DNA of 64,000 nt. It comes from Microbulbifer hainanensis. GTDB lineage: Bacteria; Pseudomonadota; Gammaproteobacteria; Pseudomonadales; Cellvibrionaceae. The notes below the pieces were generated by a model, which saw nothing but the letters and a program-made list of their open reading frames with translations, was not told the DNA's origin and did not search any database. The stretch spans positions 1-64,000 of the forward strand of contig NZ_JACZCR010000050.1 of assembly GCF_014904735.1 (NCBI RefSeq). Direction: 5' to 3'. This document shows, one piece after another, positions 19,346 to 27,412 of this stretch. The position numbers were made by a program, and so were the translations under genes. How positions within the stretch are numbered: position 1 is the first letter of the stretch; every line of letters starts with the position of its first letter.

Positions 19346-20158
19346 TTGGCCACTTACGCCATCGGCGACATTCAAGGCTGTTTTGAACCGCTGCAGCGAT
19401 TGCTTAAGAAAATCCATTTCCGGCCTGATCGCGACAAGCTCTGGCTCGCTGGCGATATGGTGCATCGCGGTCACGACAGCCTGGCCACCCTGCGCTTCCT
19501 GTACGAGCACCGCCACCAGGTTACCGCGGTACTCGGCAACCACGACCTGCACCTGCTCGCCCTCGCCCACGGTGCCAAGCGCCTGACTGAAAAGGAGCAC
19601 GACCTGGCTGCAGTGCTGCGCGCCAAGGATGCCGACAAGCTCCTCGGCTGGCTACAGGGGCAGCCGTTAGTCGTCCACAAGAAAGGATTCACGATGGTGC
19701 ATGCGGGCATACCGCCGATCTGGAGTATCACCAAAGCGCTGGAACTTTCCCGCGAAGTTCATCAGGCACTGGCTGAAGACGCCATGGCCAAAGCCTTTTT
19801 CTACGGCATGTACGGCAATGAACCGCACTGCTGGAGCGAACATCTGCTCGGCGTCGAGCGCCTGCGCTCCATCACCAACTACTTTACCCGCATGCGATTC
19901 TGCCGGGCAGACGGCACGCTCGACCTGGTCACCAAACGGGGGCCCCAGGCTGCCCACGGGGAATACCAGCCGTGGTTTAGCTTTCCCGATCGCAAGACAA
20001 AAAACGACAAGATCATTTTCGGCCACTGGGCCGCACTGGAAGGCCGCGCCGATACAAAAAATGTCTACGCGTTGGATACCGGTTGTGTGTGGGGGGGATA
20101 CCTGACGGCGATGCGGCTGAGTGATGAAGAGTTTTTCTGTGCGGATTGTGAGCTGTAG
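19346..20158 (+). CDS. apaH: Symmetrical bis(5'-nucleosyl)-tetraphosphatase (TTG start)
   Basis: ApaH hydrolyses Ap4A and related dinucleotides and decaps Np4-RNA. The 270-residue metallophosphatase has the motifs GDIQGC, GDMVHRG, GNHD and the later His in HAGIPP. The family N-terminus MATYAIGDIQGC begins exactly at a TTG codon, and no in-frame ATG or GTG is available, so TTG is the likely start. ApaG, which lies between rsmA and apaH in E. coli, is absent here. The gene ends the cluster; the next gene is convergent and of lower GC. Confidence 0.93.
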   Translation: MATYAIGDIQGCFEPLQRLLKKIHFRPDRDKLWLAGDMVHRGHDSLATLRFLYEHRHQVTAVLGNHDLHLLALAHGAKRLTEKEHDLAAVLRAKDADKLLGWLQGQPLVVHKKGFTMVHAGIPPIWSITKALELSREVHQALAEDAMAKAFFYGMYGNEPHCWSEHLLGVERLRSITNYFTRMRFCRADGTLDLVTKRGPQAAHGEYQPWFSFPDRKTKNDKIIFGHWAALEGRADTKNVYALDTGCVWGGYLTAMRLSDEEFFCADCEL

Positions 20159-20258
20159 ACATAAAAACAGCCTATCGCACTAAGGTATTTGGGCAGTATT
20201 GGCAAAAAAACTAAACAATCCAATTTACCACTCACTAACATTTCGAGTTTACAGAATA

Positions 20259-21209
20259 TTAAAGGCCATTCGCATTCGCCAAATAGTCGGCGACCGCACC
20301 GGAAATCGCGCCCTCCATTATATCGTCATGCCTTCCCCAAATCCCCTCTCCATTAATTTCTAGAAAGTAGATCTCCCCACTCGGAGTCTCAATAAGGTCT
20401 ATACATCCTGAAAAGAGGCCAAAGCTTTTTGTTATCCCGACCAAACAATCGTTGATGTCATACGGCAGACTGCACGGCAAGTATTTAATGATATTAATCC
20501 CAGCCCGGTAATCAACTTTCATTATCTCATGCTGACTCGGATCAATCCGCAAGGTAAACACCCTATCACCAATAACCACACACCTATACTCATATTTTTT
20601 GGGAATACGTTTTTGCACATAAATCGGGAAGCTTTCAATCTTTCCAGGATTTCTTTCAATATAATCTACATCCAAAACAGAAGTCATTATAAGCTTTTGA
20701 CCTAATCCACCATCAAATGATGGAAAATGGGGATCTCCAAGTGATTTAACTATCGCCGGCTCATCACCAACCCAACTTCTGATTTCATCAATGCTATTAG
20801 ACAATAAATACTCTGGTAGCATTACTCTTGCATCAGAAATATTCTTCATTTGATAAAGCTTACTTGAACACAGCTGGGTCGCCGCAGGAGAATTGACAAT
20901 TTCGCACGGAACAATTAACCGCAAATTGCCATAGACACTTTTAAGGTTGCGCCCTGTAATGTACTCTTCGCACCACTCCTGTGTCTGTCCAAAATACGGG
21001 AATACTACTTTATCCGCACGCCAAGCAATTTTACTCCTACTAAGATCCTGGCCTCCGTATTGGAAATGACCATCCGATGAGCTGCCTGACATCGTAAACG
21101 GCTGACTTCCTGAAAGGTCCACAACGGTATAACTTTGCTTTTTTTTATCTAGGTGCGAAACTACTCTGCGAACATGAGAAAACTCAGCACGGCCAAGAAT
21201 CAGTATCAT
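20259..21209 (-). CDS. ATP-grasp peptide ligase, MvdD/graspetide type
   Basis: A 316-residue ATP-grasp enzyme of the type that forms ester or amide side-chain crosslinks in graspetides (microviridin-like ribosomal peptides). The N-terminus (MILILGRAEFSHVRRVV) resembles the pre-ATP-grasp domain of MvdD-like ligases. The ATP-grasp part contains PAIVKSLGD, the family block KKYEYRCVVIGDRVFTLRID near residue 213, and the metal/ATP site IYFLEINGEGIWGR near residue 285. A RimK-like function is less likely because of the peptide precursor and exporter genes upstream. It is the last gene of the leftward cluster, 11 bases after the Tiki-like gene, with AGAGG before the ATG. Its base composition is clearly more AT-rich than the housekeeping neighbours, a sign of transfer. 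Confidence 0.82.
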   Translation of the reverse strand: MILILGRAEFSHVRRVVSHLDKKKQSYTVVDLSGSQPFTMSGSSSDGHFQYGGQDLSRSKIAWRADKVVFPYFGQTQEWCEEYITGRNLKSVYGNLRLIVPCEIVNSPAATQLCSSKLYQMKNISDARVMLPEYLLSNSIDEIRSWVGDEPAIVKSLGDPHFPSFDGGLGQKLIMTSVLDVDYIERNPGKIESFPIYVQKRIPKKYEYRCVVIGDRVFTLRIDPSQHEIMKVDYRAGINIIKYLPCSLPYDINDCLVGITKSFGLFSGCIDLIETPSGEIYFLEINGEGIWGRHDDIMEGAISGAVADYLANANGL

Positions 21210-21220
21210 GCTAACAACCT

Positions 21221-22462
21221 CTATCTAATCTCAATCTGCCTCATAAAGCGCTGCTGGCCATTCTGAAACTCTGCTATTAACTGATATTCTCCTTCGGGAA
21301 GATAGAGGGTTGCCACGGCTTTGTGAGGCGCGATTAAATATTGATCAATAGGGACAGAATTTTCTTCATTAGCAACAACCGCTTTGATATTCACCCATTC
21401 ATGCAGTTCTTTGTCAGGCTTTCTTACCAATACAGCTTCCCTTCCCTCATCTCTCACCAACCACCCCGGTCTACCGCCAATAAACTTCGCTCTTGGGTGG
21501 TACACTGTCATGTCAACAGCACCGTCGTAACGACCAGACACAAGCCATTCACCGCTTTTATTTCTGAATATAGAGGGAGCATCACCAATAAGAGACTCTA
21601 CTTGGTGATAACTGGAATCATCAAGGGATCGGTCCAGATGAGGAGTTCCACCAACTTGATCTATGGTCAAAGGATCAATATTCGCCTCATTCTTCAACAA
21701 AGCTGCCATTTTCGGTGTATCACTATCAAATGTCTCCCGTATATGAGCAAAACCCGCATATACAAAAACTTTTGCACTAGGATCATCATCTAGAATTTTC
21801 TTTATATTCTCCGCCTGCTTTCTTTCCCTTTCTGCCTGACTTTTGTATTTTAGTGGTTCGTACGCAGAAAGCGCATAACCAGATCGCATAGCCGCCCGTA
21901 TAAAGTATGCAAACTCTGGATCATTCGTATAAAACCCATTACCTGAAACGGTTGGAAAGCCGAATTTATTGAGAGCATCAAGTCCTTGCTTAAATAGGGC
22001 CTCAACAGCTAAGCAATTATACCCTACCCTTCTCAATGCCAACGCAAGATCTTTTGCGAATAACCTATGCCGAGAGATATGGTGCGCCTCATTTAGCATT
22101 ACCACTCTCCTATTTTTCGCAACAGCAACAATCTCGGCTATTGCTTCCGATCTTTCAAGTGACTCAACATCGACTATTTCGTCTTTATTCTCAGTTTCTT
22201 CAGCGATTTTTCGCTTCTCGAACACTCTCTGGGCATCCTGCTCACGATTCAAGAATGACAGATCGATAGATTCAAAAAGAGCGCGCAATTGACTATTTTC
22301 TATTTCATCGTCGCTATTGTAAGCAGCTAAGTAATTCCCGGCCGAAAGATATTCTTTATGCCTAGCCACTGCAGATTCACCTTTTGCACTCGCATATAGT
22401 GGCTGAAAAAAAAATAATGAAAAAACTAAACTTATAATTGGGTTTTCATGTACTTTGATCAT
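21221..22462 (-). CDS. Secreted EreA/ChaN/TraB-like (Tiki superfamily) protein of the peptide cluster
   Basis: About 413 residues with an N-terminal signal peptide (hydrophobic PIISLVFSLFFF, likely cut after YASA). The middle contains VVMLNEAHHISRHR and, about 120 residues later, KVFVYAGFAHIRE; these Glu/His motifs are typical of the Tiki superfamily, which includes erythromycin esterase, ChaN and TraB. The C-terminal 150 residues (from FIGGRPGWLVRDEGR) look like a beta-rich domain I do not recognise. The start is uncertain: ATG at 22462 places the signal peptide best, ATGs at 22483 and 22495 are alternatives, and none has a strong ribosome site. A role in final processing of, or immunity to, the peptide is inferred only from its position. 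Confidence 0.6.
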   Translation of the reverse strand: MIKVHENPIISLVFSLFFFQPLYASAKGESAVARHKEYLSAGNYLAAYNSDDEIENSQLRALFESIDLSFLNREQDAQRVFEKRKIAEETENKDEIVDVESLERSEAIAEIVAVAKNRRVVMLNEAHHISRHRLFAKDLALALRRVGYNCLAVEALFKQGLDALNKFGFPTVSGNGFYTNDPEFAYFIRAAMRSGYALSAYEPLKYKSQAERERKQAENIKKILDDDPSAKVFVYAGFAHIRETFDSDTPKMAALLKNEANIDPLTIDQVGGTPHLDRSLDDSSYHQVESLIGDAPSIFRNKSGEWLVSGRYDGAVDMTVYHPRAKFIGGRPGWLVRDEGREAVLVRKPDKELHEWVNIKAVVANEENSVPIDQYLIAPHKAVATLYLPEGEYQLIAEFQNGQQRFMRQIEIR

Positions 22463-22535
22463 TCTGGAATATCCCGCACCCATTTTAGTTAGCATGGGAA
22501 GAAAAAATATTTGAGATATAGATACTTGAAGAGAA

Positions 22536-22563
22536 GGTGCCCCGCAATAACATGCAGGGCACC
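22536..22563 (-). terminator. Hairpin downstream of the peptide precursor gene
   Basis: On the minus strand GGTGCCCTGCA pairs with TGCGGGGCACC (one G-T pair) around a six-base loop, followed by a weakly T-rich stretch. A smaller hairpin (22570-22584, GCTATC with GATAGC) lies just before it. Together they probably stop or protect part of the transcripts so that precursor mRNA exceeds that of the two enzyme genes downstream. Confidence 0.5.
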
Positions 22564-22585
22564 TATAGTGCTATCTTAGATAGCC

Positions 22586-22747
22586 TTACCCGTCATTTAC
22601 AACACCCCCCCCAGTCGGGGTCACAACAATGGTTTCTTCGCACTGCATACCGCCTGAAACTTGCTCGAGAAGCGTGTCGTCAAGCTCAAACATTTCTTTT
22701 CGCTCTGAGATTGACTTTTCCGCGGAAGACATTAGAAGGTTATCCAT
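22586..22747 (-). CDS. Double-glycine leader peptide precursor (53 residues), probable graspetide precursor
   Basis: A short gene with GGAAAG upstream of its ATG, 33 bases after the exporter gene. The first 33 residues form a leader ending DDTLLEQVSGG. Hydrophobic residues sit at -4 (Val), -7 (Leu), -12 (Leu) and -15 (Met) relative to the cut after the second Gly, the pattern read by C39 peptidases. The predicted core is MQCEETIVVTPTGGGVVNDG (residues 34-53). It contains three Thr, two Glu and an Asp that could be joined by the ATP-grasp enzyme as Thr-Glu/Asp esters, and one Cys. No microviridin TxKxPSD motif is present. Identity as a precursor rests on leader, size and context; the modification is inferred. 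Confidence 0.82.
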   Translation of the reverse strand: MDNLLMSSAEKSISERKEMFELDDTLLEQVSGGMQCEETIVVTPTGGGVVNDG

Positions 22748-22780
22748 TTTTCTTTCCTTATTTATAAAGATTTACAGCCC

Positions 22781-24904
22781 TCAGGCCAGTTCAATCTGCC
22801 TCCTTGCAGACTCGACCGTCTCTGGTCGATGAGCCACCAATACCCGGGTAATGGCGAGCCTACTAATATGGTCACTGACCAAAGACTCATTCGCCACGTC
22901 CAAGTGACTGGTCGCTTCGTCCATGAATAGTATGCGCGGCGCATGGTAGAGAGCGCGCGCCAACACGATTCTTTGCTTTTGTCCGCCGCTGAGACTGGTA
23001 CCCATATCGCCCACCAAGGTGTTGTATTGCATGGGCATTCTGAGTATTTCCTCATGAATGCAGGCCATCCGGGCACAGGTCACTATACGCTGAAGATCCA
23101 ATTGCGGCTCGAAGCAAGCGATATTGTCGGCGATGGTGCCGGCCAGCAGCTGGTCGTCCTGCATGACACCCGCTATTTGGCTGCGGTATTGCGATATCTG
23201 CCGGATGGGCTGACCATCGATCAGGATTTCCCCTTCGGTAGGTTCCAGTAGGCCCATCAAGCATTTGAGCAGAGTGGTCTTGCCACAGCCGCTGGGGCCA
23301 ACTATGGCCACTGTTTCGCCGGCTTCGATAGTGAAGTTCAGGTTGCGGAAGGCCGGCGCTTCGGCCTCGCCGTATCGGAAGCCGAGATTGCACACTTCGA
23401 TTTTTCCCCGTAGCGGCTGCGCCTTGTCCGCATTCAGCGGCGACCCGTCGGGCCCACCTATTTCCTCCGCTTTGGTGAAGACGATATCGGACAGCCGGTC
23501 TAGGTGCAGGCCCAGCATTTTCAGCTCTATCCACTTTGCGATCAGCGCATCCATGGATTCCACGAAGCGGGTCTTATAGCTGATAAAGGCGTAGAGCATG
23601 CCGACAGTAAGGGTACTGTCCATTACCGCCGTGGCGGCGAAGTAAATAACCAGTAAGTTTTCCAGCCCGAACAGCAGGCGTTCGATGGTTTCGTAGCCGA
23701 TATTCCAGCGCGCTATGCGAATATCCTTGTTGACGGCGTCCGCGAGGCGGTTGTGCCACTGGCCCTGGCGATCAATTTCACGCTGGAACAGTTTAACAGT
23801 CTGGATGGCGCGGACCGATTCCATAAAGTGAGAGTCGTGCTTCGCCTGGGCGATAATTTTTTCCTCGGTCAGCAACCGCAGCGGACGATAGAGTAACAGG
23901 CGCAGGGCTGCATAGAGGACGACCACCAGTAGCACTATCAGGGTGAGCCTGACGTCGTAGAAGAACATGGCGGCCAGGGTGATCAGCGCCATGATGCCGT
24001 CCACCACCGCGGCCACCAACCCGGTGGTGAGCAGTTCCCGCACCTTTTGCAACGACCCGAAGCGCGACACCACGTCGCCCATGTGCCGGGTGGAGAAGTA
24101 GCTCATGGGCAGGCGGATCAGGTGGCGGAAGAGATTGGCGGCCATCTGCATGTTGAGCCGGCTGGAAATATGCAGTATCACCCACTCCCTCAGGGCATTG
24201 GTACCGGTCTGGATCAACAGCAGCAGGCCAAAGCCGATGGCTAGCACCAGCAGCAGGTTGTCGTCGCCGCGCAGGATGACGTCGTCCACCACCGTCTGCA
24301 CATAGAAAGGTGTGACCACGGCAAACAGCTGCAGCAGCAGGGACAGTAGCAGCACCTGAGACAGACTGCGCTTGAGCCCGCCGATGCGCGACCAGAAGTG
24401 GCTGAGTTTGAGGCGTTGTCGGTCTTCGCCTGTCTGAAATTCGCCAGTGGGCGTGAGCTCCAGAGCGACGCCGGTAAAATGCTGCCCGAACTCTTTCCGG
24501 GTGAGCACCCGCTCGCCCACCGCGGGGTCGTGAATGATGACTTTGGCGCGCTCAACCGACTTGAGTACCACGAAATGGCTCATATCCCAGTGCAGCACGC
24601 AAGGAAGTTGCAATTCACCCAGATGTTCCAACTCCAGGCGCAGGGCGCGGCCGGCCAGATTCAACCGCCCGGCCATATCCATCAGGGTCTTGAGGTTGGT
24701 GCCGTGGCTGGAAATACTGAAGCGCCGCCGCAGGCCAGCGAGATCCGTATCGTAGCCGTGGTAGCCGGCAATCATCGCCAGACATACTAGGCCGCATTCG
24801 GCGGCCTCGGTTTGCAGTATCAGTGGCAGACGACGACCGGGGGAGAAATGCAGCAGCTGCTCGGGGCGTTCTTGCGCAACGGATTGCTGTGCGGCAGCTT
24901 CCAT
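22781..24904 (-). CDS. C39 peptidase-containing ABC exporter (PCAT)
   Basis: A 707-residue inner-membrane exporter that cuts double-glycine leaders and pumps out the peptide. The N-terminal C39 domain has the catalytic set Gln31, Cys37 (QTEAAECGLVCLAM), His110 (HWDMSHFVVL) and Asp126 (IIHDPAVG). A six-helix ABC membrane domain follows (about residues 160-440). The ATPase has Walker A GPSGCGKTT, the signature SLSGGQKQR and the Walker B ILFMDEATSHLD. The start is the ATG that overlaps the upstream hlyD stop (TAATG); a GTG 14 codons earlier is less likely. The peptidase is intact, so the exporter probably matures the peptide encoded just downstream. Confidence 0.93.
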   Translation of the reverse strand: MEAAAQQSVAQERPEQLLHFSPGRRLPLILQTEAAECGLVCLAMIAGYHGYDTDLAGLRRRFSISSHGTNLKTLMDMAGRLNLAGRALRLELEHLGELQLPCVLHWDMSHFVVLKSVERAKVIIHDPAVGERVLTRKEFGQHFTGVALELTPTGEFQTGEDRQRLKLSHFWSRIGGLKRSLSQVLLLSLLLQLFAVVTPFYVQTVVDDVILRGDDNLLLVLAIGFGLLLLIQTGTNALREWVILHISSRLNMQMAANLFRHLIRLPMSYFSTRHMGDVVSRFGSLQKVRELLTTGLVAAVVDGIMALITLAAMFFYDVRLTLIVLLVVVLYAALRLLLYRPLRLLTEEKIIAQAKHDSHFMESVRAIQTVKLFQREIDRQGQWHNRLADAVNKDIRIARWNIGYETIERLLFGLENLLVIYFAATAVMDSTLTVGMLYAFISYKTRFVESMDALIAKWIELKMLGLHLDRLSDIVFTKAEEIGGPDGSPLNADKAQPLRGKIEVCNLGFRYGEAEAPAFRNLNFTIEAGETVAIVGPSGCGKTTLLKCLMGLLEPTEGEILIDGQPIRQISQYRSQIAGVMQDDQLLAGTIADNIACFEPQLDLQRIVTCARMACIHEEILRMPMQYNTLVGDMGTSLSGGQKQRIVLARALYHAPRILFMDEATSHLDVANESLVSDHISRLAITRVLVAHRPETVESARRQIELA

Positions 24905-26151
24905 TACAGGCGCCCCTTCAGGCTGTAGATGGGTTCCAGCAGCCACTGCAACAAGCTGCGCTCGGCAAGCTGTACGTCGGCAGACAGCGTCATGCCCGGC
25001 TTGAGGGAAAACCTCTTACCGTAGGCCCTGACCGACGACTGCACCAGCTTGGCGGATACCTTGAATACCGGCTCGCGCGCTGCGACAGGCGCGTGCAGCA
25101 GTTCTTCCGGCAGCAGAACCGTATCGGACACTTCCACCACGGCACCGCGGTAGAGACCGAATTTCTGGTAGGGAAAGGCGTCGTAGCGGATATTCAGGGG
25201 CTGGCCGGCGTCGAGGAAGCCGGCGGATCTCACTGGCACCAGTAGCTGGACTGTCAGCACTTGGTCTTCGGGCACCAGTGATAGCACCGGGATGCCGCTC
25301 TGGGCCTGCTGACCCTCCTGCGCTTGCAAATTGCTGACCACGCCCGCCCTAGAAGCCTTGACGATATAGGCACGCTGGCCGTGCAACTGGGTGATTTGTT
25401 GGGCGAGATCGGAGAGGCGTGCGCGCAGCTGGTCTGCGCTGTTGGCGTGCTCTTCGGGAAGCAGAGATCGCTGACTTTCGAGTTGCTGGATTTGGTTTTG
25501 CAGATTGATCCGGCTGCGCGACAGGCCTTGACGTTCGGCCTGCAGCTCCAGCTCCTGGGCAATCACCGAGTCCAGCTCCGCCGAGGAAATATGGCCATCC
25601 CGCTTAAGCTGGCGGTAGCGCTCCGCCTGTTCCGCTACCAGGGCGTAACGGCGGGACTGGGTCTCTATCTGCTTTTCGAGCAGTGCCAGGTCTTCTTCGC
25701 TGGCGGCGATACGCTGTTCAAAATCTTGCTGCTGTTGGCGATAGATTTTCTCGCCACGCTCCAGTTGCTCAGTGAGCAGCTTGTGTTTGCTTTCATACTC
25801 CGCCAATAACAGGGACTCGAGATGTTTGCCGTCAACGAGAATATGATCGCCGTTGACGACCAGCAGCGGCTGGTCCTTGACGACTCGATCGCCATCCCGC
25901 ACCAAAACCTGTTTGATGATGCCAGAGCGTTCGGCGTAGACCCGAACTACGCCCGAGGCCGGCTCCAGCCACCCCTGCACAGTTTCCTTGCGCGCATAGC
26001 GGCTGCCGGCAAGCCAGATAATGACGACTAGCACCCATAGTGCTAACAGAGCCATAATAACCATGTGGGAAAGACGCGGCAGGAGGAGAATCTCGCCGTG
26101 CAGGCGGTCTTCTTGTCTTTTTACTGCTTGCCGGCGAAACAGTTCTGCCAC
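24904..26151 (-). CDS. HlyD-family membrane fusion protein of the peptide exporter
   Basis: A 415-residue periplasmic adaptor with one N-terminal membrane helix (VIMALLALWVLVVIIWLAG, about residues 31-49). A biotinyl-lipoyl-like segment (GWLEPASGVVRVYAERSG) follows, then a long coiled coil (about residues 105-270) and a beta-barrel C-terminal part. It links the ABC exporter to an outer-membrane channel, which is not encoded here; a TolC elsewhere is presumably used. The GTG start lies six bases after AAAGGGG; a TTG two codons earlier would leave no spacing. It is the first gene of the leftward cluster. Confidence 0.92.
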   Translation of the reverse strand: MAELFRRQAVKRQEDRLHGEILLLPRLSHMVIMALLALWVLVVIIWLAGSRYARKETVQGWLEPASGVVRVYAERSGIIKQVLVRDGDRVVKDQPLLVVNGDHILVDGKHLESLLLAEYESKHKLLTEQLERGEKIYRQQQQDFEQRIAASEEDLALLEKQIETQSRRYALVAEQAERYRQLKRDGHISSAELDSVIAQELELQAERQGLSRSRINLQNQIQQLESQRSLLPEEHANSADQLRARLSDLAQQITQLHGQRAYIVKASRAGVVSNLQAQEGQQAQSGIPVLSLVPEDQVLTVQLLVPVRSAGFLDAGQPLNIRYDAFPYQKFGLYRGAVVEVSDTVLLPEELLHAPVAAREPVFKVSAKLVQSSVRAYGKRFSLKPGMTLSADVQLAERSLLQWLLEPIYSLKGRL

Positions 26152-26192
26152 CGCCAACCCCTTTGATTCGATAGTTATTATTTATTGATTTT

Positions 26193-26221
26193 TTTATAAC
26201 ACCATACGACAGCTAATTCAA
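26193..26221 (-). promoter_or_regulatory. Strong candidate promoter of the peptide cluster
   Basis: On the minus strand TTGAAT (26216-26221) and TATAAA (26193-26198) are 17 bases apart, and TGT directly before the -10 makes it an extended -10. It lies about 40 bases upstream of hlyD. It overlaps the -35 of the divergent capA-like promoter, so the two may compete. Confidence 0.6.
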
Positions 26222-26246
26222 CGCAACTGAAATTACATGCTATAAC
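26217..26246 (+). promoter_or_regulatory. Candidate promoter of the capA-like gene
   Basis: TTCAAC (26217-26222) and TATAAC (26241-26246) are 18 bases apart, with TGC before the -10. It lies 48 bases upstream of the ATG and back-to-back with the hlyD promoter. Confidence 0.45.
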
Positions 26247-26293
26247 AGCAAATGAAAAAACTCTCAGTTTTCAGCATCTAAGTTAAAAAGGTT

Positions 26294-27406
26294 ATGGGTA
26301 AAGAATCGCTTCTCCGGCTTACTCTGGCAGGCGACCTCATGACCGGCCGCGGTATCGACCAGATTCTCGCCGGCGCCGGCGATGCGCAGATTTACGAGTC
26401 CTACATGCGCTCGGCGCTGGGCTATGTGGCGCTGGCGGAGGCGCGCAACGGTCCGATTTCGACGCCGGTTCCTTTCGATTATCCTTGGGGCGAAGCACTG
26501 GCGATTATTGCGGAGCGCGCGCCGGACTGCAGACTGGTGAATCTCGAGACAGCGGTTACCCGCTGCGATGACTTCTGGCCCGGCAAGGGTATCAACTACC
26601 GGATGCACCCGGGCAATATCCCGATATTGAGCGCTGCGCAAATCGATATCTGCAGCCTCGCCAACAATCATGTACTCGACTGGGGCTACGGCGGCCTGAC
26701 GGAAACACTGTCCAGCCTGCAGCAAGCGGAGATAAGTACCGCCGGTGCCGGTGAAAACCTGTCCGCGGCCATCGCCCCGGCGGTGTTCCCTCTCGGCGAT
26801 CGACGCCTGCTGTTATTCGCCTGCGGCCATCCCAGCAGCGGTGTCCCTGAATCCTGGGCGGCGTCGGGCGAAAAGGCCGGCGTACACTTCATCAATGACC
26901 TGTCTGCGCAAACGGCTGCCGACCTCGTGTATCAGATTGAGAAGTTTCGACATCGGGGCGACCTGGTGGTGGTTTCCATTCACTGGGGCAGCAACTGGGG
27001 CTACCGTATTCCGCGAGACAGGCGCCGCTTCGCCCACAGGCTGATCGACGCAGGTGTGGATCTGGTGTTCGGCCACTCCTCCCACCACCCCCAGGGCGCC
27101 GAGGTGTATCGCGAGCGGGCCATCCTGTACGGGTGCGGGGATCTCATCAACGATTACGAGGGGATCAGCGGCCACGAGGAGTACAGATCGCAACTGCGAC
27201 TGCTGTACTGTGTCGACCTCGACCGGCAGAGCGGCGCGCTGCGACGCCTGGAGATGATACCGTTTGAAATGTGCCGCTTTCGCCTTCAGGGCGTGAAGAA
27301 CAGCGACCGGGAATGGTTACTGAATACCCTGGGCCGCGAGTGCCGGCACCTGGGCACGACACTGCAACCTGCAGAAGAAGGAAAGAGCTTTCTATTGCAC
27401 TGGTAG
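26294..27406 (+). CDS. CapA/PgsA-family metallophosphatase-like protein
   Basis: A 370-residue protein of the CapA family, which includes poly-gamma-glutamate capsule proteins but is mostly uncharacterised. The fold is calcineurin-like: LTLAGDLMTGRG near the start, VNLETAVTR, SLANNHVLDWGYGGL (NNH motif near residue 123), VVSIHWGSNWG and VFGHSSHHPQGAEVY all match metal-binding blocks. No signal peptide or membrane helix is seen, so this member may be cytoplasmic, unlike anchored CapA. It is divergent from the peptide cluster and convergent with galE, whose stop is only six bases away. A link with peptide synthesis is not supported. Confidence 0.8.
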   Translation: MGKESLLRLTLAGDLMTGRGIDQILAGAGDAQIYESYMRSALGYVALAEARNGPISTPVPFDYPWGEALAIIAERAPDCRLVNLETAVTRCDDFWPGKGINYRMHPGNIPILSAAQIDICSLANNHVLDWGYGGLTETLSSLQQAEISTAGAGENLSAAIAPAVFPLGDRRLLLFACGHPSSGVPESWAASGEKAGVHFINDLSAQTAADLVYQIEKFRHRGDLVVVSIHWGSNWGYRIPRDRRRFAHRLIDAGVDLVFGHSSHHPQGAEVYRERAILYGCGDLINDYEGISGHEEYRSQLRLLYCVDLDRQSGALRRLEMIPFEMCRFRLQGVKNSDREWLLNTLGRECRHLGTTLQPAEEGKSFLLHW

Positions 27407-27412
27407 AGCCAC

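Noticed and set aside
20259-21209. RimK-like ribosomal protein modification as the role of the ATP-grasp gene
   Set aside because: The N-terminal part and the KKYEYR block fit MvdD-type peptide ligases better, and the neighbours are a leader-peptide gene and a C39 exporter.
26294-27406. CapA-like gene as part of the peptide cluster
   Set aside because: It is divergent, has its own promoter and has chromosome-like composition; nothing ties it to peptide maturation.
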